Assembly (NCBI GenBank): GCA_010645155.1
Contig: JAAGOF010000055.1
Coordinates: forward strand, 1,202,543-1,266,542
Direction: 5' to 3'
DNA: 64,000 bases
Source of the DNA: Tigriopus japonicus
Taxonomy: Eukaryota > Arthropoda > Copepoda > Harpacticoida > Harpacticidae
Shown here: positions 41,201 to 48,273 of the stretch, piece by piece
Layout of the letters: every line of letters starts with the position of its first letter
Position numbering within the stretch: the first letter of the stretch is position 1
Notes under the pieces: model-generated
Seen by the model: the letters and a program-made list of their open reading frames with translations, nothing else
The model's database searches: none
What the model was told of the DNA's origin: nothing
Made by a program: the position numbers and the translations under genes

Positions 41201-41591
41201 TCTTCGAGATTGATATCTAACTTAAAAACCCGTCACCAAATACTTTCTATCAAAAGAAAAACGGAGACAAAATATTTTGACCATAAAAACGCTGAATCAA
41301 AATTACTTAGAAAGAAAAACGCGGTGGATTATTTTTTCACAAAATTTTAGCTTTTTTAGCTTGTATGATTAAGGAACTTGTTTGATGCATATTTGACCTT
41401 TTTTCTCTTTCTGCTTACAATGGTTGACGTTGTATTACCTAAGGTTTTTTCTTAACGCCATATGATTAATGCTAAAGGCAAAAAATATTGACACACGCTA
41501 TTTTTAAGATCTGGATCGTGATTCTACACTTTTTCAGATCAAGCGAGTTGAGAGACGAATGACGGAGAAACTCCCTGGAACACCGGAATGA
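11055..41591 (+). CDS. Giant single-pass receptor: Cys repeats, cadherin-like, REJ, GPS, TM (38 exons)
   Basis: Predicted 3,760-residue type I membrane protein. Exons: 11055-11073, 11140-11225, 11668-14745, 14803-14889, 14954-15573, 15755-15882, 15966-16084, 16316-16526, 25591-25795, 25880-26063, 26132-26261, 26329-26606, 26932-27336, 28080-28245, 28330-28540, 28946-29091, 29278-29438, 29503-29721, 30501-30715, 30806-30984, 31249-31550, 31630-31800, 31871-32134, 33486-33779, 33888-34348, 34492-34637, 34710-34990, 35055-35356, 35815-35998, 36074-36254, 36597-36763, 36829-37071, 37613-37978, 38586-38791, 38873-39122, 40376-40579, 40698-41057, 41538-41591. All phases match and no internal stop remains. 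Order: signal peptide (1 to ~16); Cys block and ~29 Cys repeats (~36-1045); NDAP/cadherin-like modules (~1340-1850); CGxCGG module (~1851-2024); REJ region (~2280-3280); degenerate GPS (3404-3445); TM 3586-3610; ~150-residue tail with PPTY. REJ plus GPS resembles the polycystin-1/suREJ family. A single helix after the GPS matches suREJ1, not the 11-helix polycystins. The weakest junction is the 9-kb intron 8 (16527-25590): phases agree (G|CC) and flanking modules look alike, but a break there is possible. Confidence 0.75.
11668..14745 (+). CDS. Giant receptor exon 3: about 29 tandem cysteine repeats
   Basis: A single 3,078-nt exon (1,026 residues). It opens with a cysteine block (C-rich, residues ~38-115), an acidic spacer and an RFKR dibasic site near 11991-12002. 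It then holds about 29 units of consensus CPxGxxFCLxxxxCxxxC (12070-14697), each separated by 10-25 mostly acidic residues. Units near 12980-13230 (GMIYCLDK, GMVYCLDK) are nearly identical, which suggests recent duplication. Units near 13525-13660 and 13860-13890 are degenerate. Four cysteines per unit in fixed spacing predict a small disulphide module. I do not recognise it as a named domain; it is neither EGF nor TSP1. Strong antisense and alternative-frame ORFs across this exon are shadows of the repeat. Confidence 0.85.
14954..16526 (+). CDS. Giant receptor exons 5-8: post-array Cys region and first matrix module
   Basis: Exon 5 (14954-15573) and exon 6 (15755-15882) continue with irregular cysteine motifs such as CPWGTVLCNGQCSRTC and a CCKD/CCDG pair. 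Exons 7-8 (15966-16084, 16316-16526) switch to a cysteine-free module containing WEFRDSSSTWQKL. This resembles the GxWxxSxDxGxTW signature seen again in exon 12, a feature of large extracellular NDAP/cadherin-like repeats. Exon 8 ends TCA G|GTAAAT in phase 1. A short tract GTGAGTATTC at 15231 could serve as an alternative donor, but no acceptor at a plausible distance keeps the frame. Confidence 0.7.
16629..17168. mobile_element. hAT-type MITE copy 1 (non-autonomous)
   Basis: Starts CAGTGTCCGGAAA and ends TTCCGGGCTCTG, imperfect terminal inverted repeats. It is internally AT-rich without a transposase frame. Read in reverse complement it is similar along its length to the element at 32606-33152, sharing CCCGGAA termini, AAAATATTT blocks and the GTGACAAAATATC segment. 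An approximate 8-bp direct repeat (GTGATGAC before; GTGATAAC four bases after) may be a decayed target duplication. It is older and more diverged than copy 2. Confidence 0.65.
17653..17883 (+). CDS. Candidate small acidic protein or first exon, unknown
   Basis: A 76-codon frame from ATG 17653 that follows a plausible acceptor (gaatttcag at about 17588-17596). The product has an Asp-rich segment (DKDDDDDQG) and then a helical-looking basic/acidic C-terminal half (VEKVFYAMKEDSREPVRLSE). Near its end AGAGAT|GTAAGG resembles a splice donor, so it could instead be the first coding exon of a nested gene whose other exons I could not find. I do not recognise the family. Confidence 0.3.
   Translation: MAGNSKSTHITPEQDGKEGGRNDKDDDDDQGSAVEKVFYAMKEDSREPVRLSEVFKVVEDPKAINILRREYQRCKA
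19511..19629 (-). CDS. Unassigned minus-strand exon candidate
   Basis: Bounded by a strong acceptor (TATATTTTAG| at 19630) and a strong donor (ATAG|GTGAGT at 19510). More than one frame is open across its 119 nt, including one with CDMYDYRKYHERTYHHL and another with TTIVQREVLLRPKSN. It lies downstream of the GFRP-like stop on the same strand, so it could be a 3'-UTR or alternative exon of that gene, or part of something unseen. Frame and product cannot be decided. Confidence 0.3.
20661..24092 (-). CDS. GFRP-like protein (GTP cyclohydrolase I feedback regulator), two exons, nested
   Basis: Exons 24003-24092 and 20661-20885 on the minus strand, joined in phase 0 (CAG|GTAAGA donor; CTTCCAG|AGC acceptor), give 104 residues with stop at 20661. 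The C-terminal half, CIVILNALGYIGFKVVSTAG then a WTLER segment, resembles the GFRP pattern IVLxxLxxxGFxVxSxTG followed by a W-x-L-x-K/R end. GFRP is a small cytosolic pentamer that controls GTP cyclohydrolase I in tetrahydrobiopterin synthesis. Similarity is limited to about 35 residues and the N-terminal half is not alignable by eye, so the family call is tentative; the gene structure itself is better supported. Confidence 0.45.
25591..27336 (+). CDS. Giant receptor exons 9-13: NDAP/cadherin-like matrix modules
   Basis: Five exons (25591-25795, 25880-26063, 26132-26261, 26329-26606, 26932-27336), phase-matched throughout. The core signature is IIIQ|VTPVNDAPQV at an exon junction, followed by LGLAILGAVKSKIGRWQV and a DDWIDI segment. 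This is the typical boundary between repeats of large extracellular proteins with CSPG/cadherin-like folds. These modules are adhesive beta-sandwiches in known families; the exact domain class is not certain from sequence alone. Confidence 0.7.
28080..29091 (+). CDS. Giant receptor exons 14-16: CGxCGG cysteine module
   Basis: Three phase-matched exons (28080-28245, 28330-28540, 28946-29091). They encode a dense cysteine module with DDCGVCGGKNSC, RDCGGSC, CGICGTD, CGECG and CGKC motifs. The DxCGVCGG signature recurs in extracellular proteins of animals and protists as a short disulphide or metal-knuckle-like module. A mid-segment (IPGCDGVAG) links two halves. The module sits directly before the REJ region. 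Confidence 0.7.
28699..28758. repeat. 27-bp tandem duplication in intron 15
   Basis: The unit beginning AGCAAATTTCATTTTCAATG occurs at 28699-28725 and 28726-28752, with a third partial copy starting at 28753. The two full copies are identical, so the duplication is recent. Confidence 0.85.
29278..33779 (+). CDS. Giant receptor exons 17-24: N-terminal REJ region with charged inserts
   Basis: Eight exons (29278-29438, 29503-29721, 30501-30715, 30806-30984, 31249-31550, 31630-31800, 31871-32134, 33486-33779). The reading frame changes across the 64-bp intron 29439-29502; staying in frame through it would lose the conserved continuation. Exon 21 ends in an acidic run, and exon 23 has an acidic stretch (~31910-32010) followed by a lysine-rich stretch (~32030-32100). 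These form a long charged insert inside the ectodomain. Intron 23 (32135-33485) contains a hAT MITE. Confidence 0.65.
32606..33152. mobile_element. hAT-type MITE copy 2 with perfect 8-bp TSD
   Basis: 547 bp bounded by TAGGGCCCGGAAA and its inverted counterpart TTCCGGGCCCTA. It is flanked on both sides by the identical octamer ATGATTAC (32598-32605 and 33153-33160). Eight-base duplications and TIRs starting (C/T)AGGG are characteristic of hAT transposons. Internal sequence is AT-rich; overlapping ORFs on both strands show no transposase similarity. Inserted in intron 23 of the giant receptor. Confidence 0.88.
33888..37978 (+). CDS. Giant receptor exons 25-33: core REJ domain and pre-GPS region
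   Basis: Exon 25 (33888-34348) carries the REJ hallmark of a beta strand, LDGSLSRDLDNLSG and YDWFC. Exon 27 (34710-34990) has FHLVIPGGVLEGKTRYKFRL, and exon 28 (35055-35356) starts GTCE|ITPTSGVAMNTTFVLDC. All three match the PKD1/suREJ REJ family pattern. Exons 29-33 form the helical then beta-rich segment that precedes a GPS in this family (GAIN-like). Exon 31 has a dibasic RRKR near 36620-36632 and exon 33 has RQKR near 37928-37939, both furin-type sites. Cysteines in exons 29-33 are few. Confidence 0.75.
37072..37612 (+). other. Intron 32 of the giant receptor: AT-rich poly-A/T tracts
   Basis: Contains repeated AAAAACTTTTT-like tracts on both strands. Similar tracts occur at 29930-29990, 32210-32300 and 41150-41350, all in introns of the same gene, which suggests one decayed AT-rich repeat family. 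No boundaries or TSD could be drawn. Confidence 0.4.
38586..38791 (+). CDS. Giant receptor exon 34: degenerate GPS motif
   Basis: Encodes CMVFHNDNWTSEFC, then a spacer, then NCDCSVPGYVAVFLV. The spacing of W, C, G and CxC followed by a hydrophobic AVFL strand matches the GPCR-proteolysis-site motif found after REJ domains. The catalytic tripeptide expected after CxCx (HLT or HLS) reads VPG here, so autocatalytic cleavage is not expected. Exon runs in phase 0 and out in phase 2. Confidence 0.7.
38873..41591 (+). CDS. Giant receptor exons 35-38: membrane-proximal stalk, TM helix and cytoplasmic tail
   Basis: Exon 35 (38873-39122) encodes a charged stalk with a possible SEA-like alpha/beta character. 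Exon 36 (40376-40579) ends the stalk with a CxxxxC pair and gives a 25-residue helix starting IFYIIAGVALAITLF, then KNKKR as a stop-transfer signal. Exon 37 (40698-41057) is the tail, starting NSGSQPPTYRTF; PPTY is a WW-domain (Nedd4-type) ligand. Exon 38 (41538-41591) adds 17 residues and TGA at 41589-41591. No further helices follow, so this is not an 11-TM polycystin. Confidence 0.75.
39123..40375 (+). other. Intron 35 of the giant receptor
   Basis: About 1.25 kb of unique AT-rich DNA without recognisable repeats, ORFs or RNA genes; a poly-T/A tract lies near 40205-40225. Confidence 0.5.
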
Positions 41592-42232
41592 GTTGGAATA
41601 ATAACCGCTTGTGTATAAGTACCCATTTGAAATTAAGGTGTATTTTAGGATTGGAAAATAAAATTTGAGAAAGAATCCGACTTCATTCAAACGATATTGA
41701 TGCTTTAATCTGAATGTATTTCAACATGTATTGTTTGACTTGTCTGAGATCTGCGTCCGATTGCAATAATTCACTTTGCTAATTGGACAGAGTCCGGTCA
41801 AAAATATCACATTTTTGGGGTGTTGCACAGCACAGAGATTCTTTGAAATCATAAAGTTAAGAGACTAAAGCCGACTTATTTCATAGGAAAGGCTAATATT
41901 CGCATAAACTACAAGGTACTTTGGTTCATGGCATCGCAGAATTGGCTCCAGAGTCTCTCTGGGAAACCGATCCGGATTTTCAAAATCCTCGGCATTTGGT
42001 CTAAAAATGATTTTGTGAGCAGAAGACACTTTGGCATAGAAGAGCAAGGGGGGATTCAAAATAGAATGTTTGTTTCTCTTTGGTGGTCGAACGAATTGAT
42101 TCAATTTGGAACTCGTGGGGGGAAGGAATCGTTTCAAACCTTCAACTGCGAAGGAAAATGCTGATTTCAAGTGATTTCAACCATCAGGTTCCAGGTCAAG
42201 CGATATCGCCATTACTATCGAGTAGTATTCCT
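41592..42232. other. Convergent intergenic space
   Basis: The giant receptor (plus) and cueball (minus) end toward each other here, so the 640 bp should hold both 3' UTRs. The plus polyadenylation signal is at 41657. Opposing short ORFs on both strands at 41865-42170 have no recognisable product. Confidence 0.5.
41657..41662 (+). terminator. Polyadenylation signal AATAAA of the giant receptor gene
   Basis: AATAAA lies 66 nt after the TGA at 41589-41591, a normal distance for a short 3' UTR. It supports the placement of the last exon. Confidence 0.6.
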
Positions 42233-44236
42233 TCACCAGGCGAAGATACCTTGACCTTGAAGGCCGCCAACAGCAACGGAGTGCTCGTCATCAACGCCTT
42301 CATCCTCCTCAATCAATCCACGCTCATCCTCACGTTGATGAGTATTGCCTGAACTACTTCCGGAAGATCGACTTGGACTGACCAGAATAGTGGAAGATTT
42401 GGTAGCGGGTACTCCTCTGCGGTTGGCCTTTCGAAAGGTGGCCTCCACACATGGCTAAAGAAGGATTTACAAGGGGTTAAAAAATCCACTAATTTCATAA
42501 AAGATCGGTAGTTCGAACCTGATGGCAGAGGGTCATTTGACAGCAATCCTCAAGGTCGAGCATAACGGAGCTTTTTCCATCGCAAAATCCGGGGTTATTC
42601 TCGCTTTTGACACTGGATTTTGGGCCAGAGAAAGTTCTAGCCTTGCCTTGGGTTTTGGATACGACCTTGGGTAAGACTGGTCCATCTCGATATTTCCGCC
42701 GAATCACATGAACAATCACGCTGATCAAGGCCAAATTTAGAACAAAGAGGGTTCCACAAATGACGATGAACGTGGTTAATAGGCTGTTGTTACTAGCATG
42801 GTGATCACTGGCCATGGGTAAATTTAACGCGGCCGAATTAGATTCCACCATCAAATCGGAATTTCTATATAATAAATTTTACATCAAATTTATATCTGAT
42901 TTATCAGTTAGCATTGACTTGTACGTACGTGATATTACTGCTCTTTTGGCATCTGGCGTCTTGAATCCCATCGGGACAAAGACATTTGGGTTGGAATGAC
43001 ACGGGATCGATTTGACATTCACCTCCGTTCAAACAAAGTTGAAAACACGGATCTTTCTCACATCGTCGACCGATAAAATTTCCCACACATTGACAAGTAG
43101 GAACTCGAGCAGTGGTGAGATGACATTGGCCCTGATTTAGACAAAAATTCCGACATTCCGGTTCTTCGTATGACGGCACAGTTGAGTATTTGGGAGACGG
43201 GTGGAACATGGCCCCTTGGAAATGTTCCTCACATTTCAAGGGAGTCTCGGGATCTCTTACCAATCCCAGACTCATGGGACGAGTTTGGAAGTGCTTCAAC
43301 ACCTTAGTTTGACACGCAGGATCGCTCCGGGAAATGGCCATCACGGCCATGTTTCGCCAATCGGACAAATAAAAGTAGTTTCGGTTGAGAGCCATGGAAA
43401 ATGGTTTGTGATCATAGCCTTGAATGGGACAGAACTCCTGTTTGAAGCTCCCATTGTAGAGGGATGTGAACATGGAAGTCTGATAATTGGCAGTTTCTGT
43501 CCAGAACAATCTCTTTTCTTGGACATCCAAGCTTAGACTACTGGGTTGGGACAGATTTGGGAGTACTTCCTCACGAGATTCGGGTTGCTCAACAAACAGA
43601 GCTTCAATGGCATTGATCTTCATATTCAACCAAAACAGGCGTCTGAGAGCAAACAAAACGTTTTGACATAAAAATTTTCTTATCCGAAAATAAAATTATT
43701 TAACTTACTTGTGACAGGGATCAAATACCAAAGCTTTGAGATCTTCCTTCTTGGGGAATGTGAGTAAACTCCGGAAAGATCCAATCACCCCATTTTGATA
43801 ACGAAACTCCAAGATTTGAGACTCTTCCAGGATGTAGCCAACATTCAAAGATGGTTCAAAGGTCAGATCCAAAATGCGTCCAAAGCTTCTGGAAACCCTC
43901 TCTGGTTCCTGTCCAGTGTGAACTAGGAACAGTTCGGATTTCCCGCTTTCGAAAACAGAGGTTAAGAAGACCGATTCATTCAAAACAATGGCCGAAGTGG
44001 CCAAAGATGGAAGCTTCAGTGGATTTTGTTCAAGTTCTTGGGGAGGTAGACCTTGGAGATCCACAATACTGACAGTCTGTCCATTAGGAATGAACAGCAG
44101 ATCTGGAAATGGGACAAATATTAATGGTGCTTGGTCCTATTCTAACTTCTTTGCTTGTTAACTTACCGCTAATCCCCCAAATTTGGGGCATGGTCCATGA
44201 ACTGAGGAAAAAGATGGAAGTAAGGAGCAAAGACAT
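42233..44236 (-). CDS. cue: Cueball: LDLR YWTD-type/EGF transmembrane protein
   Basis: Five exons, 44167-44236, 43709-44102, 42929-43642, 42519-42864 and 42233-42454, give 581 residues; all phases agree (1, 2, 2, 0). Signal peptide MSLLLTSIFLSSWTMPQIWG (1-20). A YWTD-like beta-propeller follows with RLFWLNMKINAIEA, KRLFWTETANYQ and FYLSDWRN blades, then two EGF domains (CRNFCLNQGQCH..., CFQLCLNGGECQ...). TM is at about 420-446 with the stop-transfer VIRRK. The tail segment LDLEDCCQMTLCHQPC matches the conserved ENCCNMNICETPC of Drosophila Cueball, as does the membrane stretch SVIVHVIRRKY. In Drosophila cue is needed in spermatogenesis and oogenesis. Drosophila has three EGF units; only two are seen here. 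The penultimate donor (CAG|GTTCGA) is non-consensus beyond GT. Confidence 0.88.
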
Positions 44237-44943
44237 GATGGCGATTGAATGCAAAGATGTTTGTGCTTGTTCTGTTTTGGGCTTGGTAGTATTGTTTTAT
44301 TTGAGTTTCAAGCCTCCATGTTAGACAGTCCCCCAAGCCACCATCATGCCCTTCAGTTCACTTCCTAACTTCAGGCATTCATGCAAACGCACACACACGC
44401 TTTCTCATAAAACAGGAGTGACCAAAGAGCAGGACACCAAAATACGGAGATCCTCCGTAGAATTGCTTTTAAGGCCTTTATTTTTCATTAATCTTTTTAA
44501 ATATATTATGATATATTTATCAGTGTACTTGTAAAAATGCTAAAACCCAAAAAATATGTTCTTATGCAACAAATCTGTCGGAATTGAGGCTGAAAGTTAA
44601 AGCGCAATGAGACTTGAGAAGGGAACTTTTCCATATATATTGTTGAGAAAGCCACGTGACTGAAGCTTCTGTAAAACGAAGGCATCGATAAAGACGTAAA
44701 GTAGCCGCGTTTTCGCGCAATCTTCCACCATTTTATGACACGCTCGCTCATCACTAGGTAAAGGTAAAAATAGCATGTTCATTTGCGAATAATGATACAT
44801 TTGGCATGATCATACTCCTCTTCCTTGACCTTGAAGATCTTTTTATCGCCAGACGACCCTGCGTTTCTTTGGCTTGAAAGATCACTCAACCTTCAATTAC
44901 AGATTTGAGGTTCTTTTTTAAGCCCCAAGAAGATAGTGATGAT

Positions 44944-46190
44944 GAGGGCTGCACAAAAAATGCAAATTTAAACGCCAAAAAACATCAAATATTGCTAAAA
45001 AAAAATGCCAAAAAATAAATGCAAAAGTGCAAACAGTTGAGGAGCAATTAGACAGGCACAGGTTTTTCATGCCAAAAAAGACTGATTTTCACATCATTAA
45101 TAATTTGATTTCATTGCAATAAAATTTACGTTTTGGGTCTGAAACGCCTGCACTTAAAAGATATTTCTTTTAACTCTTTCACTCTTAAACTGAAAAACGA
45201 TCGGCAACACTTAACATACTGTATAATGTCAAAGAAATATTTTGAAAAAATCAAAAGCAAGCAGTTTCCTAAGTGGTGCTCAAAAATCCTCTCTCTCTTA
45301 CTCGCAACATACTAGATATCATATACTCCATTGTTCTATTGTCTATATTCATACAGGGTTGTTTTGATTTAGATTCCCCAAAATCTTGATGACAAATTGC
45401 CACAAAAGGAGACGATATTGTTAACTTGTTATCGTAAAGGTCAAAATATATTCAAAAATACAGGTGAATATCCAACTCTTTGTTTTTGTCGTCTTACGAA
45501 TTTCGGCAATATTAGTTCCTCTAATTGACGCTCAAAGGAAGGATGTTTTTTGAAAATAGAGTGTGCGTACCTTTAGCGAGGGAGCCGTTCTTGCAAACGA
45601 AATCTTAGTTTTATAACGGGTCAATCAATTTCATTAATACTTTGCCTGAGCATACCTATAACTGTTTTCTTCAAATGGGATTTTTACAATGTAATCACAA
45701 AGGCTATGTGTCACGAATGATTCTTGATTTGGTAGGGGACTCTAATTCGCGACAACCCTGTAGACAACGTGTAAGATTACTCGCATCTTTCATCTAATAA
45801 AATAATTGCATTCGGGTAGTGAAAAGTTAAGATTTATCATGAAAACCTCACCTGAAAGACGGTATCAGCCAAGCCTTCCAATGGGAAAAAGAAATAAAAA
45901 ATGTGGAAAAAGATTTGGTCTTAATCGAGTATGTCAAAGACAAGAAAACATCAATTTTCTTCCAAAATTGGGAAATAACGCCAAATTTCGTCAGCTGGGC
46001 CAAACATGCAAATCACAAAGAAAAGATGCCAGAAAATGCACCAAATAGATCGATGTAATATAATATAAATATATCGATAAAAACACCAAAATTGCAAAAA
46101 ATGCAAGCCAATCAAACTAATGAATGAAAATAATGCAAAAACAGTTGGAAGAAATGAAAAAGAGCGCATTTTCACGAAATGTGCAGCCCA
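44944..46190. mobile_element. hAT-type non-autonomous element, 1.25 kb
   Basis: Left terminus GAGGGCTGCACA and right terminus TGTGCAGCCCA are inverted repeats with a one-base slip. The octamer GTGATGAT flanks both sides (44936-44943 and 46191-46198). The interior is AT-rich with TGCAAAA and GCCAAAAAA motifs and lacks a transposase frame. It occupies most of the gap between cueball and the next gene. Confidence 0.75.
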
Positions 46191-46608
46191 GTGATGATTG
46201 GTGTACGAGAATCGTGTACTTACTTTTTTTCAGACAAGTATTGACTTTGACATTGCCCAATGACGAATTACTTTCTAAAGCTTCACAAACTACTTTCTAA
46301 ACTAAGAACATTGGCCATCTTTTTTTGTTGAATTGTGAGACTTCATTCCCAACAGTTACGATTCTTTATGCATCTTTATGGTATTTTTTCATGTTCAAGT
46401 GAACTTTCAAGTTGGAAATAAATGTTTGAGAACCGTTTATATTGTAAGAACGTAGGAATCTTTGACGAGTTGCCCTTTTGATAAACATAAAACATTTTCT
46501 TAATTCTAAATGTAACTGCACTAGTCTTGGTTATTTTTTTTGTCATAGCCCTTCAATTTCGCCTGCTCACATTTACTTGTAAAAATATCGTCGATTAGAC
46601 TAAATAAC

Positions 46609-46614
46609 TTTATT
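46609..46614 (-). terminator. Polyadenylation signal for the 46695-47234 gene
   Basis: AATAAA on the minus strand (plus TTTATT), about 80 nt beyond the stop at 46695. It supports an expressed single-exon gene. Confidence 0.5.
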
Positions 46615-46694
46615 CATAACCCCTTTCAGAGGCCTTCGAGGGTTGGCAGAATACTGTAAATAATACTGACAAGAGCACGTCAACAGATCACATC

Positions 46695-47234
46695 TCAGAA
46701 AGACTTTATAACAAATCTGCAATTGTTTGGCACCAGCTGACCTCGTTGGAATTCCAGTAACTGAGGAATCAAGACCGAGTGTCGTCTGTCTTTTCCTTTG
46801 CCAAAATTGAGGCACAACACCTTCCTTTGCAACTCACTCTGCATTTCTTCCAATATCACCACCTCTTCATGAGGATCTTCATTGTCCAAAACAATCTTTT
46901 TCCACTGACTTCCTTTTCCGGGCGTCAGCTGCAAAATGTTCCCGTTAGAAGAAGTGAGACATTCCATATTTTCGGTTCTTGATTCAACAGAGCAAATATG
47001 AATAAATGATTCTTGACCAAGTTTCAAGAGGAACCAGGGATCACTGCTTCTTAAATCAACATCATGGGTGGGCATCGTGGACACTTCTCCATTTTGAACC
47101 ACCAACGTATAGCCATAATCCAAGTTTTCAATTTGGAATAGGGGAAATTTCAAGGCTAGCACACTGGTTGGTAATCCAAGACCAGATTTGCTAAAAAGCA
47201 ACACCAACACAAGAGAAATTGAGATATGAAACAT
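46695..47234 (-). CDS. Small secreted protein, unknown family, intronless
   Basis: The open frame extends upstream to an ATG at 47294. I chose the third in-frame ATG (47234) because it places the hydrophobic stretch MFHISISLVLVLLFSKSGLG at the very N-terminus as a signal peptide; the ATG at 47255 is also possible. The mature ~160 residues have four or five cysteines (ICSVES, MECLTS, VLCLNF, NNCRF) and alternating hydrophobic strands, consistent with an all-beta secreted protein. No introns are needed. I do not recognise the family; a beta-trefoil is only a guess. Confidence 0.55.
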   Translation of the reverse strand: MFHISISLVLVLLFSKSGLGLPTSVLALKFPLFQIENLDYGYTLVVQNGEVSTMPTHDVDLRSSDPWFLLKLGQESFIHICSVESRTENMECLTSSNGNILQLTPGKGSQWKKIVLDNEDPHEEVVILEEMQSELQRKVLCLNFGKGKDRRHSVLIPQLLEFQRGQLVPNNCRFVIKSF

Positions 47235-47710
47235 GTTTTCTGATCTTCTCAACATGTGGACGAGAACTGATTTCTGACTAGGGCTTGATTTCAACTCTAG
47301 TAAAGTGTGTCAAGGGAACTGTTATCACAGACTTTAATGGGAACATGGAAATCCCTATTTTTTTGCTTCGTTGTAACATCAACAAAGAGGTTAAACAACT
47401 GTTCTGAGAGGGCTCTAAAAAGATCTCAAGCAAAGAGCGAACTTCATATGACTAGGCCTTTTTTCGATTTTAAACGATAACCAACTGCAAATGAAGGGTG
47501 GAGGTCCTTCCTTGTCTGACTACCCAAAAAGATTCCTCTTTGACTTCGCCGAAACGTGGGATAACCATTAGAAATGAGCGCCTTGTTTGCTCATAATGAC
47601 CAGAGCGTTAAAAGAGGAAGATAACTTGGCGAGAACCTTTAGAAGGAGGATTTTCTTAGAATGCGTGGTAGTCTGACACATGTCTTATTTCCTCATCCAT
47701 TAGACATGAC

Positions 47711-48124
47711 TCACTGTAGGCCCCAAAAAATAATTCTATTTTGCTGTGGAGCAGAAAATCCCAGACGTTTTATAACGTAGGGTAACCTGATGGTTACCTT
47801 CAGCTGACCTTACTCTTCGAAATGTCTGGGATTTCTGCCCCACAACAAAATATAATAATAGTACTGTTTGTTGCGAGTTTTTTTACTCATTGAATACCTT
47901 ACTACAATGGTTACAATAATTCAAGTAGTTTCAAGATTGTCATGGTGTGTTGGGGCCCATTCTGGGTTGTCCTCGGCGCCATTCGAGGCGAGGTATCCAC
48001 TAGACTTGGGTGAGGAGGGGGGAAGACCTGGGCTCGAACCCATGAACCGCGTTTAACCAACTGCGCTAAGTATCATTCCCATATATTATCCCATCATAAA
48101 ATAATATTATCTTCCTTCGGGGCC
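47711..48124. repeat. Hairpin repeat with tRNA-like promoter boxes
   Basis: TAGGCCCC-type ends (47716 and, inverted, near 48119-48126) are bracketed by the 10-mer TAGACATGAC (47701-47710 and 48125-48134). Inside is an inverted repeat: an arm at about 47731-47768 pairs with one at about 47821-47860 (CAGAAATCCCAGAC core). A tRNA-derived segment follows. It looks like a short interspersed element or a composite of two small repeats. The exact borders are uncertain. Confidence 0.5.
48020..48080 (-). ncRNA. tRNA-derived (SINE-like or pseudo-tRNA) segment
   Basis: On the minus strand an A-box-like TTAGCGCAGTTGG (48057-48069) and a B-box-like GGGTTCGAGCC (near 48031-48041) are in the correct order. 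They are too close together for an intact tRNA: the anticodon arm is missing. The best reading is a tRNA-derived SINE head or a deleted tRNA pseudogene, not a functional tRNA. Confidence 0.5.
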
Positions 48125-48273
48125 TAGACATGACCATCCAAAATTGAGCTACAATTATAAACTTTACTCTGGAGTTGTTTATTTGTATTCATTTCTAAAT
48201 TACATCAAATGCACAAGTATCTGGAGTGAGAAAAGAGGGGGGAAAGTATATTGGAGTAATGGTGATCAGTTGG

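Noticed and set aside
11055..41591. 11-TM polycystin-1 orthologue
   Set aside because: Only one hydrophobic helix follows the GPS and the gene ends with a stop and polyadenylation signal soon after; no PLAT domain or polycystin channel segment is present.
48020..48080. Functional tRNA gene
   Set aside because: A and B boxes are too close and the anticodon stem-loop is missing, so it is called tRNA-derived only.
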